Of a stretch of DNA of 64,000 nucleotides, positions 45,301-56,544 are shown one piece after another (within the stretch, counting starts at the first letter, position 1; each line of letters opens with the position of its first letter). A program made the translations under genes and the position numbers. Source of the stretch: Dryas octopetala (Eukaryota > Streptophyta > Magnoliopsida > Rosales > Rosaceae); contig OY992837.1 in assembly GCA_963921425.1 (NCBI GenBank), positions 19,608,630-19,672,629 on the forward strand, written 5' to 3'. Under the pieces are notes generated by a model, which saw nothing but the letters and a program-made list of their open reading frames with translations, was not told the DNA's origin and made no database searches.

Positions 45301-46599
45301 GATCAATTGCTTCTCTTCAAATTCATAATCATTTGGAAATATCGAGCAGTAGACAAAACACTGTTTCAAATATGAAGGGAGATAATGATAACTCAATTTT
45401 AATACTGGTAGAATTCCTCTCTTGTCTGACTGCCTCCACACTTTGTTGTTCAATATTCCTTCCCATTGGTCTATTTTTTTACAACGCAGAAGACCACCAA
45501 GAGTCTTTGCGGCCAAAGGCAATCCTTTGCATTTTGCAATAATTTTCTCCTTAAGTGACTCAAAATTTTGTGGTCTGTCATTGTTAATGTGCAAAAGCGC
45601 ATGCCTCTCAAAGACTTCCCAACAATGATCATTTGATATACACTCCAAGTTATGAACTCCGGTAGCTCCCACCATCTTTGCAACATCTTCATGTCTTGTT
45701 GTCAGAATTATCTTGCTTCCCGGTGCTCCAACAAGAAAGGAGGACTGCAATTTTGTCCATGAATCATAGTCACATGTTTCCCAAACATCATCTAAAACGA
45801 TTAAATATTTTTTACCTTTTAATTCCTTCCTCAAATTCTCCTGAATGTTATTGAATTCTTTGAATTCCTTCGCTGGACTACTAGTGACTGATTCAAGAAT
45901 TTTTGTTGTCACTGCTACAAGGTTGAAGTCATCAGAGACACATACCCATCCTTTTGGATAAAACTTTCCCGTTGCACTATCATTGAATACGTCTCCTGCA
46001 AGTGTTGTCTTTCCAACTCCAGGCATACCAACAATGGCAACGATGGCAGAAGCCTCTTCTTTTGACAGAAATTCAACAATTTGGCTTTTCTCTTCATCCC
46101 TTCCAATCACAGGTCCATCTGGCTGACAGGTACTGGGTGAAATTTTCCATTCCTTAGTAGACATCCGAATTTCCTTCAAACCAAACTCCTTTTTACGTTT
46201 AGATATATCTTGTAATCGATCAGTAATCTTGTTTATTTCTGAGTTCATATCAAAGCTGAATATAGCTTTTGAAAACGAGCCCAATACCTTAGTTCCCTGT
46301 ATCTTGCGCTTCAACATTTCAGTAGCAAATTTGTCCAAAATGTTTTGCACATCATAAGCCAAGTGTCTGAGTTCATCTAGCCACTGTTTCACTGCCTCCT
46401 CCTCCAGTTGCCTCTCCTCTGCGTCTTTTAGCACCACTTGAATTGAAGACAAGTTAGCACGCCATTTCTCCAGCGTTTGGTTGACACCCATTAGGCGCCC
46501 AAAGTAGCCAAGGACCTCGCAATGCGCCAACTTGTCGAGCAGCACCTGAAGGACTGCTCCAACAATAGCCTCTTCCATAGTTTCTTTTGCAGAAAGCAA
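42310..46599 (-). CDS. CC-NB-LRR disease resistance protein (RPP13-like type)
   Basis: An intracellular immune receptor of the coiled-coil NLR class; 1429 residues in one exon, normal for this class. Residues about 1-150 form the Rx-type coiled coil (AYDVQNILDKFATE corresponds to the EDVID region). The NB-ARC domain follows: P-loop GMPGVGKTTLA (about 190), kinase-2 KYLIVLDDVWE (about 267), GSKIILTTRHEDVA, GLPLAAKTLGG (about 360), CFVYCSIFPNDYEFEEKQLI and MHD motif YVMHDLVGELAQW (about 482). Leucine-rich repeats fill about 560-1400, with an exact 43-residue internal duplication at 43681-43940. All nucleotide-binding motifs look intact. A second ATG at 46578 (MEEAIVGAV) fits family N-termini better and may be the true start. 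A truncated paralogue lies at 60.0-60.5 kb. The effector recognised cannot be told. Confidence 0.93.
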   Translation of the reverse strand: MLSAKETMEEAIVGAVLQVLLDKLAHCEVLGYFGRLMGVNQTLEKWRANLSSIQVVLKDAEERQLEEEAVKQWLDELRHLAYDVQNILDKFATEMLKRKIQGTKVLGSFSKAIFSFDMNSEINKITDRLQDISKRKKEFGLKEIRMSTKEWKISPSTCQPDGPVIGRDEEKSQIVEFLSKEEASAIVAIVGMPGVGKTTLAGDVFNDSATGKFYPKGWVCVSDDFNLVAVTTKILESVTSSPAKEFKEFNNIQENLRKELKGKKYLIVLDDVWETCDYDSWTKLQSSFLVGAPGSKIILTTRHEDVAKMVGATGVHNLECISNDHCWEVFERHALLHINNDRPQNFESLKEKIIAKCKGLPLAAKTLGGLLRCKKIDQWEGILNNKVWRQSDKRGILPVLKLSYHYLPSYLKQCFVYCSIFPNDYEFEEKQLIFLWMAEGLIQQRPEDNKQMEELGGDYFQELRSRSLFQKSSKCSSKYVMHDLVGELAQWAAGEICFRLEDKGNDDSQLRCFPKARHSSYTAAMYDGVKIFQAFSEVKRLRTFLPHSQSRWNYLAHNITFDLLPKLQYLWVLSLNGYQITELPNSIGKLKYLRYLDLSHTKITSLPKSICELYNLQTLILEACSKLKALPTNMRNLINLRHLNNSDARSLEAMPAQLGQLTNLQSLPNYVVGKASKSGLREIGPLLNLQGILCLSRLENVSNGDEAMKANLICKERLDVLLLKWSDSSGTNEMASIVLDNLKPHRNLKELTISGYCGLTFSTWIGNTFFSNMVLVELKNCNSCRLLPPLGQLPSLKQLHIEGMAAVESVGPEFYGEGSSPFAQLETLEFEDMQHWKDWFPCSQDEGIAVFPCLKMLSLEKCPKLEGGLPENPVSLIAKLKIVYCEELVVSLANYGQLRELDIDSCKGVVQTGAVGFEVLESIRLSRISELGVSLANYRQLRELDIHSCKGVVQTGAVDFELLESIRLSNISELRLENDDFLQGLTKVKDLKITGSEDLTSLWKNEDRLLQHLTSLHRLHIEGNSSLVEKLGREAEKLVQFGMASNLEYLNLKDCESLLKVPEGLLQLMSLQELEICGCSSLVSFLDVGLPPSLRVIKIESCKSLMYFARRQIPPSLRRIELTDCDNLKSLVEGESEVDGSWSSSSHFLEHLEITRCPSLTSLSFRGQLPRALKHLQIWFCKQLELITDRFSHENTCIEYISIRRRENLKSLPEGLCHLTGLQRLIIVDCGSLVSFPREGLPRRASNLKQIQITDCDKLEELPDIHNLNSLQALEIDYREGGFTSFPPNLTSLNIRMVKSCEQLLEWGLHRLTSLRSLSIKGEDPDVVSFPPENKEMLLPKSLIQLYIEGFPNLQCLSIKGFQFLTSFQSLWVNNCPKLASIPEEGLPLSLTELEIWNCPLLQKKCEAGKGRYWPKIAHIPYIHITDWY
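43681..43940 (-). repeat. 129-bp in-frame tandem duplication inside the NLR repeats
   Basis: The segment encoding LANYGQLRELDIDSCKGVVQ and TGAVGFEVLESIRLS is directly followed by a near copy (LANYRQLRELDIHSCKGVVQ, TGAVDFELLESIRLS). Period 129 bp or 43 residues, about two leucine-rich repeats. Confidence 0.95.
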
Positions 46600-46649
46600 T
46601 CAAGATCGTATAGAAGAAGAAAGTGAAAGCTTGAGAAGAATCGATCAAG

Positions 46650-47095
46650 AGTAGTCAGAACCGCACAAAATGAAACTAGCAGTTAAGTAATAGGGGAAAA
46701 GCATGTGCAGGTCTCATCTTATTCATAAGTAAATTAATATAATTTTTTTTTTTTCTAACTGAAAGCATTTAGAAATTCTTTCCATGTACATATTTAAATC
46801 AAACTTATTTAATGTGCTTTTATTTACACGTGAAACTTCTTTCCATTCCTTTTATTTTTCAATTTGTTTTCCCAAACTTTTACTTTTAAAACTTACTTCA
46901 TGCAAGTTATACAATATAAAAGCAAAACACAAGTACCATTAATGTCATGAAAACAGGACATACCAAGTTGAACACATGAATGTCTAACTAAAAGCATTTA
47001 GAAATTCAAAAGTGGCCCTGGCCAAAAAAAAAAAAAAAAAAAGAAATTCAAAAGTGGCAACGATAAGACCATTTTACATTCACTTTAATGGTTGC
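46650..47095. repeat. Direct repeat flanking the NLR gene, upstream copy
   Basis: Second copy of the repeat at 41860-42260, with a 50-bp extra stretch near 46693-46735. It begins about 50 bp before the NLR start codon and so contains the likely promoter and leader of that gene. Confidence 0.85.
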
Positions 47096-48445
47096 AGTTC
47101 TTTTTTTCTTTTTCTCATTCAATTTTGCTTTTCAAATTTTGTTAACGTCATATACTTTCCAAGTCATTTTAGGTCCCATTTGTTATGTTGGACTTATCCC
47201 TATAGGGCATGACTGGATTATACTTCATTCAATTTTATTGAACGAAAATTGTACTATATGGAGACACAAATTTAATCGTATAACCCAGTCTAGTCCGACC
47301 CCAGTGGAACGGTGATGGTGGGATGAAGGGTAGAGAAATGTTAATGGTGGGGCTGGGCAGTTAGGTGATCACAGACATATATGTTACGAAGAAAGAGATA
47401 TGGTGGATCCGACTTTTTATTTATTAGAATTTAAATGTCATAAGAGTTATATAAAAGGTTAAAATGGTCTTTGTAAAAAATGATGTGGCAAATCAATGAA
47501 GACATGTATTTAATTAAACTAAATATTTAAAATGACATAAAATTCCATGTCATTCGGGCACAAAAATATGGCAAAAGATTAGGGCACTCTAGCATTGCTC
47601 TTTTTATTTATAGCCTACAACTTGCTGTGAATAACAATTTTTAAAATACATGTATATGATAATCAAGTCCTCCTCTAGAGAACGAAAGCCACCATGAATA
47701 AACATAGCTCTATCGAGGAACAAAAGAAGGTATTCTTTTATTTCTCAGATTTATTTATTAGGTCTTGGTTATTTGGTTTTGATTTGAGAAAAGAAAATTT
47801 TGCATTTACCCTGTGTTTAATTGTTACATTTATTTTTCTTTAATCCCGTAGCCCATAATTTCCAACATCGATCCCCTAAACCTCCGAAGGCATTTTGTAC
47901 TTACGGGCGGTTAGTTTAGGCGATACAAATCATAAATGGATGTTGTTGCACCCTTATTGATTTGTAGAGGTAGGTTAGCCATTTTTGTGAGATCGGTCAT
48001 CAAGTGATGTTTTCTTGAACTTCGAATCCCGTTGTGATATTAAAGCTTTTGATCTATTTTCACTGTTATTATTTTATTAAAGTTGTATGACCATGCATTG
48101 CGGTCAACTGGATAATTGGATTGGTTATTCATGTTTATTTTTGTATGATCACCTTTAATTGTTTTCCATTGACCTTATATGTAGTAAATATTTGGGTTAC
48201 TACTTTACTCTTTCTTTTGAGTGCAGATTATCTTCCAGTTGACGATCTAGACTAAGCAAGGAGGCGTGGCACTAGTTCTTGTTTGGCATTTGGCAGGTTT
48301 TCCTTTGTAATGTTTTGTTGACTCCCTTGTTGTCGTTTACTTTTGTCAAGTCTATGTAGTAGTTCAGTAAACACTCCCAACATCTACTAGATATATTTTG
48401 GGTTGGTCTTATTGTAAATATATCTTAAATATCATATTTCGATAT
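47096..48445. other. Intergenic DNA upstream of the NLR
   Basis: No gene supported. TATACTTTCCAAGTCATTTTAG at about 47150-47171 recurs near 49.62 and 53.33 kb. Confidence 0.4.
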
Positions 48446-49570
48446 GATGTTTAGTACGAGTGTCTTGTGTAAACTTACAACCCCACATGGTTAGCTTTAA
48501 TATAAATAAAGTTTATATTTGACATTGTGCGTGTATGTGAAATTGTGAATGGCTGTGGGTGTAATAGGTTTGATATCATGGTCACCTTGTAATGTTGGCT
48601 CGTAAGTGTTAGCATGTCATAACATAATGGGCCCGTTTGGTTTGCAGGATGAATTGTTTGGAAATGCTATACCTTTCCTCATTCCGGGGGATGAAATGAA
48701 TAATTCCGATTACAGTGTTTGAAAATGTTAGGAATGATAACCAAGAAATAGCTTTAATGATGGTAGCTTGGTCATAAAAAAATGTAATAAATGCTTTCCC
48801 ATGAAAGGGGGATTGCATACCCAAGGGGGCTAAAGGGTATCAGATGCCCCCTACATTGGTATCTGAAACCCATGTGGATGGTAAAAGATTCCCACCGATG
48901 CACATACCAAACATTGGAATGAATTCCATACTTATACCCAAGTTCCAAAACAGTACGTGAACTAAACGGCCCTATGTGTAATGGAAAGGCATGCCATTTT
49001 ACGGAAATTTTGATTGTCCCTTGCAATTGAAATGGTAATTTTGATTGAGTGCTATATTGTGCTGCTGTATTTTCTTGGTATTAAGTTGATTTATGCCATT
49101 TGCATATGCATACAAATGGAATATATGCAAAATTACACACCATGCATGTTAAAAGGTTTTCATCCAAACCAACAACCAAATTTATATCCCAAACTGCATC
49201 AACAATACAAAATCAACTTAATGCAAATGTTATCGTCTCATTGATAGTAAACATAATTTTTGTTTTTGGTTTGGTAATTAAGGGACATTTAATTAAGTAA
49301 AATGAAATGGATGTCCAGTTTAAGAAGCACTTACATTGAAGTTCAGATGACGAACAATGTGATTGGGTTTATCAATAAATCCAAATTGAAGGGCTCTGAT
49401 TGGGTTTAGCAAGAAACACCTACCTATCATAGGAAAAAGGACCTGTTAGGTGCAACATAATTTTTTGGCTACCAAATATAGAATCATATATCATTTTATA
49501 TCGAGAGAGATTTTGTTTGTTTGTTTTTTAAGACAATCAGAGGCTAGAAATTTACTATATATTTCAAAAT
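48446..49570. repeat. Long direct repeat S1 (interrupted by a MITE)
   Basis: Matches S2 at 51325-52128 in the same orientation: GAGTGTCTTGTGTAAACT, AATTGTGAATGGCTGTGGGT, TTTTACGGAAATT-TGATTGTC and TCAATAAATCCAAATTGAAG. S1 differs by carrying the MITE at 48629-48972. S1 and S2 bracket a tandem array. Confidence 0.9.
48629..48972. mobile_element. MITE, Tourist/Harbinger-like
   Basis: 344 bp with terminal inverted repeats GGGCCCGTTTGGTTTG and (from the right end) GGGCCGTTTAGTT. The paralogous position in S2 (near 51510) lacks it, which directly shows insertion. The flanks (AAT and TAT) fit a mutated 3-bp target duplication. The superfamily call rests on end sequence and target size. Confidence 0.8.
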
Positions 49571-49729
49571 TTGCTAAGATATATTTTATTTTCAAACTTA
49601 AACTTTGTTAAGATATATACTTTGCAAGTCATTTTAGAGTGTTTTCATATATTTCAATTTGGTTTTTTATTTGTTATTATGCTCGGAATCATGACAATAA
49701 CGTTGCAGACAAATATAGTTCGTCCAAAC

Positions 49730-51312
49730 TTCAGGGTCGTCCCTATAAAAAAATCAGTCAAATCAATAATTGTTTGGTCCTCCAAACTTTGCGGACAAAT
49801 ACAGTTCGTCAGATAAGGTTGAAATGATGATGACAGTAATACACTGGCTAACCAGTTTCCGATTTGGCTGATTTTTTACAAGGGTGATCTTTGAATGATG
49901 TCCTAAATTATAGATAGTTCCGATCATTGAAATTTGTTGATGGGTGGTTAGGTGAGTGGAGAATTCCTTGTGGTGAGCGGAGAATTCAATGATCAGGACC
50001 GTCCATTTTTTAGTTCCATCCTTAAGGGTCGTCCCTATAAATCAACCAAATCAATAATTGTTTGGTCCTCTAGACTTTGCGGATAAATACAATTCATCAG
50101 ATAAGGTTGAAATGATGATGACAGTAATATATTGGTTAAACAGTTTTCAAATTGGTTGATTTTTTGCAAGGGTGATCTTTAAATGATGTCCTAAAATATG
50201 GACAGTTCCGATCATTGAAATTCATTGCTAGGTGGTTAAGTGAGCGGGGAATTCAATGATCGGAACCGTCCATTTTTTAAGTCCATCCTTAAGGGTCGTC
50301 CCTAAAAAAAATCAGCCAAATCGATAATTGTTTGGTCCACTAAACTTTGCGGACAAATAGAGTTCGTAAGATAAGGTTGAAATGTTGATGACTGTAATAT
50401 ACTGGCTAAACAGTTTTCTATTTGGTTGATTTTTTGCAAGGGTGATCTTTGAATGATGTCCTAAAATATGGACGATTTCGATCATTGAAATTCGTCCCAT
50501 CCTTAAGGGTCATCCTATAAAAAATCAGCCAAATCGATAATTGTTTGGTCCTCTAAACTTTGCGGACAAATAGAGTTCGTAAGATAAGGTTGAAATGATG
50601 ATGACTGTAATATACTAGTTAAACAGTTTTCAATTGGGTTATTTTTTACAAGGGTGATCTTTGAATGATGTCCTAAAATATGGACGGTTCCGATCATTGA
50701 AATTTGTCTCATCTTTAAGGATCGTCCCTATAAAAAATCAGTCAAATCAATAATTGTTTGGTCTTCCAAACTTTATAGACAAATACAGTTCGTCAGATAA
50801 GGTTGAAATGATATTGACAGTAATACACTGGCTAGATAGTTTCTGATTTGGCAGATGTTTTGCAAGGGTGATCTTTGAATGATGCTCTAAATTATGCACG
50901 GTTTAGATCATTGAAATTTGTTAATTCCCCGCTCACCTAACAACCCGCCCAACACAGAGTGAGGAAATCAATGATCTGGACCGTCTATTTTTTAGGTCCA
51001 TCTTTAAGGGTCGTCCCTATAAAAAATCGATTAGCCAAATCGATAATTGTTTGGTCCTCCACATTTTGCGGACAAATAGAGTTCATCTGATAAGGTTAAA
51101 ATGATGATAACAGTAATAGATTGGCTAAACAGTTTCTGATTTGACTAATTTTTTGTAAGGGTGATCTTTGAATGATGCCCTAAAATATGAACGGTTTTGA
51201 TCATTGAAATTCGTTGCTAGGTGGTTAGGTGAGCATGAAATTATCCGCTCACCTAACTACCCGCTCGCCACAGAGCTGGAAATTCAATGATCGGGACCGT
51301 CTATTTTTTAGG
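49730..51312. repeat. Tandem array of six units, about 210-300 bp each
   Basis: Units start at GGGTCGTCCCTATAAA-like sites near 49735, 50028, 50291, 50506, 50719 and 51008. Each contains AATTGTTTGGTCCTC-AACTT, GATAAGGTTGAAATGATGAT, GGGTGATCTTTGAATGATG and CGATCATTGAAATT, and the longer ones add GGTGGTTAGGTGAGCGG. Length differences reflect presence or absence of that last part. Non-coding; minus-strand frames are incidental. Confidence 0.9.
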
Positions 51313-51324
51313 TCTATTTTTTAT

Positions 51325-52128
51325 TTAGTACGAGTGTCTTGTGTAAACTGAAAACCCCACAGGGTTAGCTTTAATATAAATAAAGTTTATATTTGACATT
51401 GTGGCCGGGTGTATGTAAAATTGTGAATGGCTGTGGGTGTACTAGGTTTGATATCGTGGTCACCTTGTAATGTTGGCTCTTTTGTAAGTGTTAACATGTC
51501 ATAAGAGTTTAATGTGTAATATATGGAAAGGCACGTCATTTTACGGAAATTCTGATTGTCCCTTGCAATTGAAATGATAATTTTGATTGAGTGCTATATT
51601 GTGTTGCTGTATTTTCTTGGTATTAAGTTGATTAATGTCATTTGCATATGCATACCAATGGAATATATGTGCAATTACAAATCATGTTAAAAGGTTTTTG
51701 TCAAAACCAACAACCAAATTATCTCAAAATGCATAAATAATACAAAATCAACTTAATGCAAATGTTATCGTCTCATTGATAGTAAACATAATTTTTGTTT
51801 TTGGTTTGGTAATTAAGGGACATTTAATTAAGTAAAATGAAATGAATGTCTAGTTATAAGAAGCACTTACATGGAAGTTCAGATGACGAACGATGTGATT
51901 GGGTTTATCAATAAATCCAAATTGAAGGGCTCTGATTGGGTTTAGCAAGAAGCACCTAACTATCATTCTTGCCAGGGAAAAAGGACTTGTTAGGTGTAAC
52001 ATAATTTTTTGGCTACCAAATATAGAATCATATATCATTTTATTTCGAGAGAGATTTTGTTTGTTTGTTTGTTTTTTAAGATAGTCAAACAATAGTAAAT
52101 TTACTATATATTTCAAAATTTGTTAAGA
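51325..52128. repeat. Long direct repeat S2
   Basis: Second copy of S1 without the MITE. Its right side (past 52128) is interrupted by a Mutator-like fold-back element; continuity with the S1 sequence resumes at 53293. Confidence 0.9.
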
Positions 52129-52137
52129 TATATTTTA

Positions 52138-53292
52138 AGCTCAAGTACATTTACATCTACCAACTATAGGATCCATTTCAAATTGGTCCACGAACTATAA
52201 AATATACCAAATTTCTCCATTAACTATAGGGTCTATTTCAAGTTGGTCCACGAACTATAAAACATTTCAAATTTCTCCATTAACTAACAAAAAACATATA
52301 TAATGGTAGACAACAGGTTGACGAAGAAAATCGGACCGAACTATTTATATATATTTTTATATTTTATATTATATAAAAGTTATATATATTGAATAAAAAA
52401 AATGTAAGATGTTATTTGCACAGGCTAGGGTTCAAACCCATGACCTCCTGAGGAGAGTCAAGGTGTGAATTCCCACTACGCCACTTAATCACTTGTGATA
52501 TTCAGGTACATGCAATATATTTATAGGCATACTGATACTTGAAATATAATAATTTATAAAATTAAATATATTTTATATATTATTCTTTTTTTTTTAAGAT
52601 ATTATTTTAGATTTCTATTTAGTAGGGTGTCCCCAACTCAAATTTTAAAGAATTTTAATGAGTTTTAAAATCCATAAAATCTAGCAAAATCCAAGGAAAT
52701 TAGGTGGAATTCTCTTGGAATTTGTTATGTGTAAAAAATGCATTCAAATCCATTAAAATCCTTTACTTAATGAAATCCATGACTTTTTGAAGACACTTGG
52801 ATTTCATTGGAATCCATAAAAATCTGAGTTTGGGACACCTAGATTTCATTGGAATCCATTAAAATCTAAGTTTGGTACACCCCTCTTAATTTATTATTAT
52901 TGCAAAAAGTCTAAAAATATTACTATTTTATATTTTATATAATTTATAGTTTCTATAATGTAAAAATACTACTAAAAGTCCAAAACTATAATTTATACTT
53001 TATATACTAAAATTATTAGAGTATAGGGTTAATTTTTAAGGTATAAGGTTTCAAACTTTATGGTTTAGGGTATACCAATTATAATTTTATAAATTATTAT
53101 ATTTCAAGCATCAGTATGTCTATAAATATATTGCATGTACATAAATATCATAAGAGACTAAGTGGTGTAGTGGGAATTCACATTTTCACTCTCCTTAAAT
53201 GGTTATGGATTTGAACCCGGCATGTGCAAAAAGCACCTTATACATTTTTTATTAAATATATATATAAATAATCCGGTAAATGTACTTGAGCC
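52138..53292. mobile_element. Fold-back Mutator-like (MULE) non-autonomous element
   Basis: Ends are AGCTCAAGTACATTTAC and, inverted, GGCTCAAGTACATTTAC, flanked by a perfect 9-bp target duplication TATATTTTA (52129-52137 and 53293-53301), the Mutator hallmark. S1 supplies the empty site (TATATTTTATTTTCAAAC). The arms pair over about 200 bp beyond the ends (from about 52405 to 52560, and about 53080 to 53240), while the left arm has about 230 bp extra near its tip. Both arms carry a tRNA-like pair of boxes (AAGTGGTGTAGTGGG and GGATTTGAACCC on the right arm). No transposase. Confidence 0.85.
52624..52883. mobile_element. MITE nested in the MULE loop
   Basis: Inverted ends AGGGTGTCCCCAACTCAAAT and, from the right, AGGGGTGTACCAAACTTAGA. 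Internal TTTCATTGGAATCCAT motifs are repeated. No target duplication could be fixed. About 260 bp. Confidence 0.7.
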
Positions 53293-53302
53293 TATATTTT
53301 AT

Positions 53303-56300
53303 TTTGAAACTCAAAATTTGTTAAGATGTATACTTTCCAAGTCTTTTAGAGTGTTTTCATATATTTCAATTTGGTTTTTTATTTGTTATTATGCTCAGAA
53401 TCATGACAATAACTTACGTACAGTCTATAACTCTATATATAAATGAGAATATATTAATACATATATCAAAACAGATTGAGGAACTGGATGTGCGCAGAAT
53501 ATATTCAATCGATACTTTCTTTATATGCAAGAATAAGCAGACAAATAAATATAATTAAAAAAAAAACAGAGGACAGGAAAGAAATCAGAAGTACCAGCTT
53601 AAATTGTTGGGTCTCAGCAGCAGATGGGTATATGTTTCTTGATCACCAACCAAAGTGAAAGGCAAATCAAATAGAGCGGCAGCAAATGGATGTTAAACTC
53701 AAAGAGGCAAATCAGAATGTGAAGAGATCGAGAAGGTGTGGTGTATGTGGAAGTAATTGGATGGATGCAATTATTAGAACGCAGGTGTGTGGTGTTGTGG
53801 AAGTAATGACTAATGGGTACAAATATTGAGCTTTAAAGTGGGTGTCAACTTGCTTGCAATAATGATGAGTAAATTAATAGGTAAAAAGAACAAATCAACT
53901 AATAAAATGACAAAATATCAAATTGTGAACGCTACTTACTCTACTTGTAAATTAAACCCTCTATATTTCGAAGTCAATATAAAAGGATAAAGTGTCTGTG
54001 GCCAAGACAAAAAGATGATGACCTTAGTTGCGGAGGCCCTCACCAACACAAAGAAAAATAATGAAACAAGACTGAGCCACACAACACAAAGAAACGACAA
54101 GAAAACAAAGTTGATCCTATCCTCCACAGATTTGACAGATGAAGAGAACCCAATAATACTAACAAGCTGTCTGTATAGAAAAATAGGACCATTTTCAAAA
54201 GTTGGAATGCACTATGCTAGCAAGTTATTTAAGTTAGAAAATGAGAAAAACTATAGAAATGTGAGTTCTTTTGAAAAATGTGGATATAAAACTGTTGCAG
54301 TTTCGGAAAAGCAATTTCCAAAAAAATTCATATACTTTCCGAAAATGTAGGAGGCCTGATATTCCTATTCTCTCCTAATATTTGAGTGGTATGATGCATT
54401 TTTAATGTTGGTGTATTGAATTCGTTGAAAAGAATAAGAAGCATATTAACAAGTCTTATCTTTTATTCCACTTTATTCTTCGTGGGTGGTGCCATTTAAA
54501 TATTTTTTTATTCTATCACATTTTCCTTTTCAGCTAACATGGATCATTTAATTTTAACATTGATTCTGGCTGATTTTATTAATAAAATGTATAACAGAAC
54601 ATATAAGAAGTTTTTTATACTAATATATTTATTTTTATTATTTGCAAATAAAAATCTCCTGGTTTATTTAAATTTTCGTTATTTTTAGATAGGTTAAATA
54701 TGTAAAATGAGTAATTTTGGAGATTTGTAGCTCTTTTGATTGAGAGTAATTTTTTAGTATTAATGAACTGTGTGTGACAAATGCCCACAGTAGGCTACAG
54801 AGTAAACTGTGACCCCATCTCATTTATTTATTTTAGTCTTTGACCAAATCCAAGAGATTCTTCACATTAAAACGACAAACAGCACTTACAATGAAAAAAT
54901 AATGAAACAAGTCTAGCCACACAACACAAAGAGTTGTGAATTGTGATGTGTTGACTTGACTATGAGGTAAGAGTTGTATTAATTGTGTCCAAACAATATT
55001 TCAACAGGCTATTTAACTGGGAAGAGATAAAAGAGAACTTGATCAATTATAGTTGTATAATTCGTTATTTTTTTAATTATATATATTGGAGAAAATTGAA
55101 TTCTGGATATTTTCTAATTCTAACTTATTATCTCATCCACCCTCACTAATTGGATAAAGTTCCTAAGGCACAAATAAAAGAAGCCCCGTACCGTACTAAA
55201 GCTATGAGCCCTTCTAATTGTATGTTAGTCTAGTGAGACATACCACATGTTTAAGTATAAAGAAATTCAAGATATGAGATAGAGAAAGAGAGAGATGGTT
55301 ACCTCTATACCTATAAATTAATACAAAAAAGAATCAAAATTAAGCTACTTACAAATTGCCTAAGGCTTTTTATTTTCATAGAATACAAGTTGTCTAAGAC
55401 ATGAAACAAAAGAATTGGATTTTGGTACTTGCCTTGCTCTTATAATATTTTTTCTTTTACACAATCGACGTTAGAACAGTAATTTTAAAAAATTTGAAAA
55501 AGGATTTTTTGGAAGTCTTAACAAATCAAAAAAGTCATTGACTGGTCAACAATTCACAACATTGATAGAGACTGGGGATGAAACTGAGTTGCGATGAATA
55601 TATAATATATGTATATTCTGGCTTGCTCATCGTTCTCATTGTTTACAAATGCCTAGATCGAAAATCGACATGACCTGATAATGCATTACTACTTGCTTTG
55701 TAAGGCAGAAGCAGAAGAAGATTTATCAAAAACTAACTCAAAAGAATTGAAATTTTGCATTTGAAGAGTAGTAGTTGGCATGCCAGGATACAATTGATAT
55801 TGCTGTTGTTGGCATTTTAAGGAAAATGTTATTTTTTCTCAACTCGATGTGTCATCAAAATATTTGACATGGTTTATCTTTTTTGATCTTTCTTAAAATT
55901 TAATTATTTTTTTTAGAGTTTAATATATGAATACAAGTGAGTTGGGAAAGAAAAATTGGAAAAAAAAAAAAAAACCATTGGGATAAAATCATAAAATGGA
56001 TGAGTATTTGCAATCACTATACTTGTTTGAGGTCATTAATTGGTCAAGATAAAAAGATGAAAGGACTTTAATGCATAGGCCGGCCCACTGCACTAGGCCT
56101 TCCACCAATCACTTCACACAACACCTTCCAGCAAGTTTCCACTGGAAATCTAACCATTCAAAAAAAAAAAAAAATTAAGCTTCAACCTAATATGTTTGTA
56201 TACGTAGACACAGAGAAGAAAATTTACACTACCGAGCGCTTGATAGGTCACCGAGGGCTCAGTAGCCTACTAAGAGCTCGGTGTACTGAGCCTTCGGTAG

Positions 56301-56540
56301 CATGCCGAGTGCTCGGTACTTACAGATGCAGTGTTTTGCTTGCAAATAGGGTTTTACGTACTTTGACTAACATGTCAAATGTTCTCACTAAAATTCCGAT
56401 TGATTGCAAGTGCCAAAAGAAAATATCTTTTAAGTCCACTGTTTCCTGAATTTACAAAAAGAGAAATATAGACTTCTAAAAACGCTGAAAAAGGCAATAC
56501 AGAGGTAGTAGTTTACCATCTTAGGTTGATGTGCCATGGC
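53303..56540. other. Gene-poor DNA with repeat traces
   Basis: 53325-53420 continues the sequence seen at 49610-49705. AATAATGAAACAAG plus CCACACAACACAAAGA occurs twice (54055-54090 and 54900-54931). 55190-55370 resembles 57790-57990. A 111-residue plus-strand frame at 54015-54350 is Lys/Ser/Thr-rich with no recognisable domain or splice context, so I do not call it a gene. Confidence 0.4.
56225..56325. repeat. Cluster of CCGAGNGCTCGG-type short inverted repeats
   Basis: ACCGAGCGCTTG, ACCGAGGGCTCAG, GAGCTCGGTG and GCCGAGTGCTCGGTAC fall within 100 bp. This resembles the terminal region of a small DNA transposon; no second end was found. Confidence 0.5.
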
Positions 56541-56544
56541 AATA

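Noticed and set aside
49730-51312. CRISPR-like spacing of repeats
   Set aside because: Units are hundreds of bases long, continuous and plant-nuclear; there are no unique spacers. An ordinary tandem array.
48446-52128. S1 and S2 as LTRs of a retrotransposon
   Set aside because: No TG...CA ends, primer site, purine tract or coding region between them.
52420-52500. Possible tRNA gene (GGTTCAAACCC box) in the MULE arm
   Set aside because: No cloverleaf with paired acceptor stem can be drawn, and the same motif recurs inverted in the other arm as part of the transposon.
54015-54350. 111-residue plus-strand frame
   Set aside because: Looks low-complexity (Lys/Ser/Thr), and part of its sequence is repeated at 54.9 kb without the frame; no support as a gene.
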